Below are positions 6,679 through 9,674 of a DNA stretch of 9,674 bases, one piece after another. The position numbers were made by a program, and so were the translations under genes. Numbering within the stretch: position 1 is the first letter of the stretch; each line of letters starts with the position of its first letter. The stretch is from DASRTE01 sp035253685 (lineage in GTDB: Bacteria > Actinomycetota > Actinomycetes > Jiangellales > Jiangellaceae): contig DATFBR010000140.1 in NCBI GenBank assembly GCA_035253685.1, forward strand, positions 1 through 9,674, read 5' to 3'. The notes under the pieces were generated by a model. The model was not told the origin of the DNA. It saw only the letters and a list, made by a program, of their open reading frames with translations, and made no database searches.

Positions 6679-6709
6679 CCGGGGGATGCGCCGGCGCCGC
6701 GGCGAAGGG

Positions 6710-7609
6710 TCAGGGAGCGTTACCGGTGATCCGGGCCAGGACGGCCGTGTAGTCGAGGTCACCCATGCCGGCCTCGTCGGCCTCGACGATCCAGGCCCGC
6801 GCCGCCGCGGCGAGGCGGAGATCGACATCGGCCCCCTCGGCCGCGCCGACGACGAGATCCGCGTCCTTGCGGGCCAGCGACAGCGCGAAGCGGCGGGGAT
6901 ACTCGCCGGACTCGACCGCGGCCCGTCGTCGCCGCGCCTGCTCGGCCAGTGGCGTCGTGGCCAGCACGTCGAATGCGACGTCGCGAGGCAGTCGGAGGCC
7001 CTCGGCCAAGGCGAGAGACTCGCCGAGCAGGCCGAGCACCCCGAACAGGGTGGCGTTCGCGACCAGCTTGGCCGCGGCGCCGGAGCCCAGCGGACCGACG
7101 TGTATCGGCGTCCCCAGCCTCGACAGCACCGGGTGACAGCGGTCGACGGATCGCGACGATCCACCGACGAAGATGCGCAGGGTGCCACCGCTCGCCTCGG
7201 TGACGCTGCCGAGCACCGGAGCGTCGAGCAGGCCGACATCGGCGGGAAGCAGCGACGCCAGGCGGGTGATGGCCGCCCGTCCCACCGTGGACATCTCGAT
7301 CAGATCCGACCCGGGCCCGATGCCGGCCAGGACACCGTCCGGGCCCTCGGTCACGTCCCTCAATGCGGTCTGGTCCGAGACCATGGTGATGACCGCGTCC
7401 GCGCTGCCGGCGGCTTCTGCCGGGCTCGTCGCCGCGCTCGCGCCGGCCTCCACCAGCGGTCGGACCTTCGTACCGGACCGGTTCCAGACGACGACGTGGT
7501 ACGCGCCGAGCAGACGTTGGGCCATCCGGCTGCCCATGGCACCCAGTCCGACGACGGCGATCGTCGAGACCGGCGACTGTTCAGGGGTGTCCACCGGGCC
7601 ATCTGACAC
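6710..7609 (-). CDS. NAD(P)-dependent beta-hydroxyacid dehydrogenase (3-hydroxyisobutyrate dehydrogenase-like)
   Basis: The 299-residue product has an N-terminal Rossmann fold with the glycine-rich loop GLGAMGSRM at 21-29, preceded by a hydrophobic strand (TIAVV). A nucleotide-specificity region WNRSGTK follows at 42-48. The family substrate motif appears as LLDAPVLGS at 127-135 and the catalytic segment as GSGAAAKLVAN at 175-185, with K181 and N185. The all-alpha C-terminal domain follows. The family oxidises 3-hydroxyisobutyrate, tartronate semialdehyde and related hydroxyacids, or reduces imines; the true substrate cannot be assigned. The Arg after the Rossmann strand (NRS) is typical of NADP-preferring members, but this is weak. 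GTG 7609 is chosen because GGCGGGA lies just upstream; GTG 7594 is an alternative giving 294 residues. It lies opposite to all its right-hand neighbours, converges on DUF2469 across 31 bases and diverges from yraN across 141 bases. Confidence 0.9.
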   Translation of the reverse strand: MSDGPVDTPEQSPVSTIAVVGLGAMGSRMAQRLLGAYHVVVWNRSGTKVRPLVEAGASAATSPAEAAGSADAVITMVSDQTALRDVTEGPDGVLAGIGPGSDLIEMSTVGRAAITRLASLLPADVGLLDAPVLGSVTEASGGTLRIFVGGSSRSVDRCHPVLSRLGTPIHVGPLGSGAAAKLVANATLFGVLGLLGESLALAEGLRLPRDVAFDVLATTPLAEQARRRRAAVESGEYPRRFALSLARKDADLVVGAAEGADVDLRLAAAARAWIVEADEAGMGDLDYTAVLARITGNAP

Positions 7610-7750
7610 CGTCCCGCCGGGATGACACCAGCGGTGACGCGACGGGTTCGTCCACAGTCGCCGCGTCCCGGCGGCAGTCGCCCACAGGCCGGATACTCGG
7701 TCCGGCTTGGGCATGGCACGGGCACCACGCTCGTGGCGGAGGTGGTGCCG
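7610..7750. other. Divergent intergenic region between the dehydrogenase gene and yraN
   Basis: This 141-bp stretch must hold promoters for the minus-strand dehydrogenase and, probably, for yraN-comM. GATACT near 7692-7697 resembles a plus-strand -10 element, but I see no matching -35. GGAGG at 7738-7742 is the ribosome site that decides the yraN start. I see no strong palindrome. Confidence 0.4.
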
Positions 7751-8107
7751 GTGCGGGCCAAGGACGGCGTAGGCCGGTACGGCGAGCAGGTGGCGGTGCG
7801 GCATCTGGAACGCGCCGGGTTCACCATCCTCGCCCGCAACTGGCGCTGCGAGATCGGCGAGATCGACGTTGTCGCACTCGACGGCTCCACCGTCGTGGTC
7901 TGCGAGGTCAAGACCCGCAGTGGCCTCGGCTACGGCTCCGGCCTGGAGGCCGTGACGCGGGAGAAGGCGGCCCGGCTGCGCCGGCTCGGCCATCGGTGGC
8001 TGGTCGAGAACGGCCCCCGCGGAGTCGGCCTGCGCTTCGACGTGCTGGCCGTGCACCGTTCCGGGCGCGGGCCGGCCGCGGTCGAGCACGTCCGGGCGGC
8101 GTTCTGA
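7751..8107 (+). CDS. yraN: UPF0102 (YraN) family nuclease-like protein
   Basis: The 118-residue protein belongs to the YraN/UPF0102 family, with a restriction-endonuclease-like fold. Visible features are GRYGEQVAVRHLERAG at 8-23, ILARNWR at 26-32, then GEIDVVALDG at 36-45 and VVVCEVKTRS at 48-57. E37, D39, E52 and K54 form the D-x(n)-ExK type metal site. The biochemical role is poorly defined; the gene usually sits beside comM and dprA, hinting at DNA processing. The GTG at 7751 is chosen because GGAGG (7738-7742) lies eight bases upstream and VRAKDGVGRYGE is the family's usual N-terminus. The frame is open back to an ATG at 7622, but that part is not conserved-looking. Its TGA shares a base with the comM ATG (TGATG), so the two are likely coupled. 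Confidence 0.93.
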   Translation: MRAKDGVGRYGEQVAVRHLERAGFTILARNWRCEIGEIDVVALDGSTVVVCEVKTRSGLGYGSGLEAVTREKAARLRRLGHRWLVENGPRGVGLRFDVLAVHRSGRGPAAVEHVRAAF

Positions 8108-9674
8108 TGCGCCTGGCGAGATGCCGCAGCGTGGCCCTGGCCGGGGTCACGGGCACCGTCGTCGACGTCGAGGTGCACATCGGCGGCATGCCCGGGTTCA
8201 CTCTGGTCGGGCTCCCGGACGCGTCGCTGGCCGAGGCGCGCGACCGGGTGCGAGCCGCCGTGCTGTGCAGCGGGGAGCGATGGCCGTTGCAACGCATCAC
8301 GGTCAGCCTGTCGCCGGCGGCCCTGCCCAAGCGGGGGAGCCACTTCGACCTCGGAGTCGCCGTGGCCATCGTCGCGGCCGGCGAGGAGCTGCCCGCCGGA
8401 GCGGCCGACGAGATGATCTTCCTGGGTGAGCTCGCACTCGACGGGCGGCTGCGACCGGTGCCGGGGGTGCTGCCCGCGGTCCTGGCGGCGGCCGGCGCCG
8501 GAGCGACGCACGTCGTCGTGCCCGAGTCCAACGCGGGGGAGGCCAGGCTGGTGCCGGGCGTCTCGGTGCTCGGCGTCCGCTCGCTGCGCCAGGTGCTGGC
8601 GGTACTCCGCGGCGAACCGGTGCCGGACGAACCCGAACCCTCTCCTGCGATGAGCGCCGCCGCACCGACCGGCGATGCGGCCGAGATCCCGACCGACCTC
8701 GCCGACGTCGCCGACCAACGCGGCGCCAAGCGCGCCGTGGAAGTCGCGGCCGCGGGTCAGCACCACCTGATGCTGACCGGGCCGCCCGGTGCCGGCAAGA
8801 CGATGCTCGCGCGGCGACTGCCCGGCCTGCTGCCCGACCTGTCCACCGGCGAGTCGCTCGAGGTCACCGCCATCCACTCCGTGGCCGGCGTTCTTCCCGT
8901 CGACCGGCCGCTGGTCACCAGGCCCCCGTTCGCCGACCCTCATCACACCGCCTCGGTGGCCGCGGTCGTCGGCGGCGGGAGCCGGCTGATCCGGCCCGGT
9001 GCCGCGAGCCGCGCACATCTGGGCGTGTTGTTCATGGACGAGGCGCCCGAGTTCGCGCCGCACGTGCTCGACGCGCTCCGCCAGCCACTCGAGCACGGTG
9101 AAATCGTCGTGTCCCGGGCCGAGTCGTCGGTCACCTTCCCGGCACGCTTCCTGCTGGTGCTGGCGTCGAACCCCTGCCGGTGCGGCAACCATGGCAGCCG
9201 CGCTCGAGCCTGCTCGTGCACCCCCGACGCCGTCCGGCGCTATGCACAGCGCATCTCCGGCCCGGTCCGCGACCGCATCGACCTTCGCATCGCCGTGGAG
9301 GCGCCCACGCTGGCCAGCCTCGAGGAGGGGTTGGAGTCCGCGGAGCCGAGCAAGGTCGTCGCCGAGCGCGTAGCCCAGGCACGCGAGCGCCAGCACCACC
9401 GGCTCGCCGGGACGCCGTGGCGGCTCAACGGCGAGGTTCCGGGTCCGGTACTCCGGCGCGACCTGCGGCCGCCGGCAGCGTCGCTCGGCCCGCTGCACGA
9501 CGCACTGCGAAAGGGGCTGCTCACCGCCCGTGGTGCGGATCGGGTGTTGCGCGTCGCCTGGACTCTTGCCGATCTCGCCGGTCGTGACCTCCCCGACCGG
9601 GGCGACGTGAGCGAGGCCGTCGGTCACCTTCCCGGCACGCTTCCTGCTGGTGCTGGCGTCGAACCCCTGCCGGT
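8107..9674 (+). CDS. comM: ComM/YifB family AAA+ ATPase (Mg-chelatase-like), 3' end cut and apparently disrupted
   Basis: The frame is open from ATG 8107 to the right edge (522 codons). ComM is a hexameric helicase that drives branch migration during natural transformation; related proteins were formerly called Mg chelatase subunits. The N-terminal domain has the VEVHIGGMPGFTLVGLPD motif at 21-38, then SLSPAALPKRGSHFDL at about 67-82. A linker leads to the ATPase domain: Walker A GPPGAGKT at 225-232, Walker B GVLFMDEAPEF at 306-316, and the NPCRCG...CSC cysteine cluster. The C-terminal Mg-chelatase segment ends in WTLADLAGRDLPDRGDVSEA. By length (family about 500-540 residues) the protein should stop shortly after residue 504. 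Instead, from 9618 the DNA is an exact 57-bp copy of 9125-9181 read in another frame, giving unrelated residues. The true C-terminus and stop are not in the window. dprA is the expected next gene. Confidence 0.93.
   Translation, partial: MRLARCRSVALAGVTGTVVDVEVHIGGMPGFTLVGLPDASLAEARDRVRAAVLCSGERWPLQRITVSLSPAALPKRGSHFDLGVAVAIVAAGEELPAGAADEMIFLGELALDGRLRPVPGVLPAVLAAAGAGATHVVVPESNAGEARLVPGVSVLGVRSLRQVLAVLRGEPVPDEPEPSPAMSAAAPTGDAAEIPTDLADVADQRGAKRAVEVAAAGQHHLMLTGPPGAGKTMLARRLPGLLPDLSTGESLEVTAIHSVAGVLPVDRPLVTRPPFADPHHTASVAAVVGGGSRLIRPGAASRAHLGVLFMDEAPEFAPHVLDALRQPLEHGEIVVSRAESSVTFPARFLLVLASNPCRCGNHGSRARACSCTPDAVRRYAQRISGPVRDRIDLRIAVEAPTLASLEEGLESAEPSKVVAERVAQARERQHHRLAGTPWRLNGEVPGPVLRRDLRPPAASLGPLHDALRKGLLTARGADRVLRVAWTLADLAGRDLPDRGDVSEAVGHLPGTLPAGAGVEPLP
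9125..9181 (+). repeat. 57-bp direct repeat, copy 1 (inside comM)
   Basis: This segment encodes the conserved ComM strand and cysteine motif (SVTFPARFLLVLASNPCR) in the proper reading frame, so it is the original copy. It is identical over 57 bases to 9618-9674; the base just before it differs (T at 9124 against C at 9617). Confidence 0.97.
9618..9674 (+). repeat. 57-bp direct repeat, copy 2 (at the window end)
   Basis: Exact copy of 9125-9181 offset by 493 bases. Since 493 is not a multiple of three, it is read in a different frame from copy 1. It starts where ComM homology stops and runs to the last base, so its full length is unknown. It is either a contig-end assembly artefact or the beginning of a tandem duplication. 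Confidence 0.97.

Noticed and set aside
6688..6697. GCGCCGGCGC palindrome between the convergent DUF2469 and dehydrogenase genes as a bidirectional terminator
   Set aside because: As a hairpin it has only about three stem pairs with a tetraloop and no T-tract on either side; a chance palindrome in a GC-rich gap is more likely.
7622..7750. N-terminal extension of yraN to ATG 7622
   Set aside because: The extension is low-complexity and not typical of the family. GTG 7751 has a well-spaced GGAGG and yields the usual N-terminus.
7930..9627. 565-codon open frame on the minus strand opposite comM
   Set aside because: Antisense shadow: the plus strand encodes ComM with all family motifs; the minus-strand product is low-complexity and matches nothing I know.
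1..9674. Search for CRISPR arrays, tRNA/rRNA genes, insertion sequences, toxin-antitoxin or phage-defence genes
   Set aside because: No regularly spaced repeats, no tRNA-like cloverleaf or CCA ends, no transposase or inverted-repeat ends were seen. Apart from intergenic stretches, the window is filled by the genes listed.

Overview
The window is a single stretch of very GC-rich DNA with strongly G/C-ending codons. It carries the gene order rplS - lepB - lepB - (Nudix) - rnhB - DUF2469 - yraN - comM, which is typical of Actinomycetota. I infer a high-GC actinomycete but cannot name a genus from the sequence alone.

Left third (1-3106, minus strand): a large AAA/LuxR-type transcriptional regulator of more than 958 codons runs off the left edge inside its C-terminal helix-turn-helix. 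Just upstream is a candidate small basic protein of 54 residues with a strong Shine-Dalgarno sequence. Its stop codon overlaps an in-frame GTG of the regulator. A 310-bp divergent intergenic region (3107-3416) separates this pair from the ribosomal protein gene.

Middle (3417-6678, plus strand): rplS (ribosomal protein L19), two tandem and clearly diverged type I signal peptidases, a Nudix hydrolase of unknown substrate, rnhB (RNase HII) and a DUF2469 protein. The genes are tightly packed. The Nudix/rnhB junction is at or near overlap and rnhB/DUF2469 overlap by ATGA, so translational coupling is likely. This is a housekeeping block for translation, protein export and genome maintenance.

Right third (6710-9674): a minus-strand NAD(P)-dependent beta-hydroxyacid dehydrogenase (3-hydroxyisobutyrate dehydrogenase-like) interrupts the conserved series. 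It converges on DUF2469 and diverges from yraN. The plus-strand pair yraN-comM (TGATG overlap) follows. comM is open to the right edge, but its last 57 bases are an exact, out-of-frame copy of an internal comM segment (9125-9181). The extreme C-terminus is therefore either an assembly artefact or the start of a disruptive tandem duplication.

I see no RNA genes, CRISPR arrays, insertion sequences or defence system. The window is mostly conserved core genome. The points most worth a second look are the out-of-frame 57-bp repeat at the right end and the small ORF in front of the LuxR regulator.
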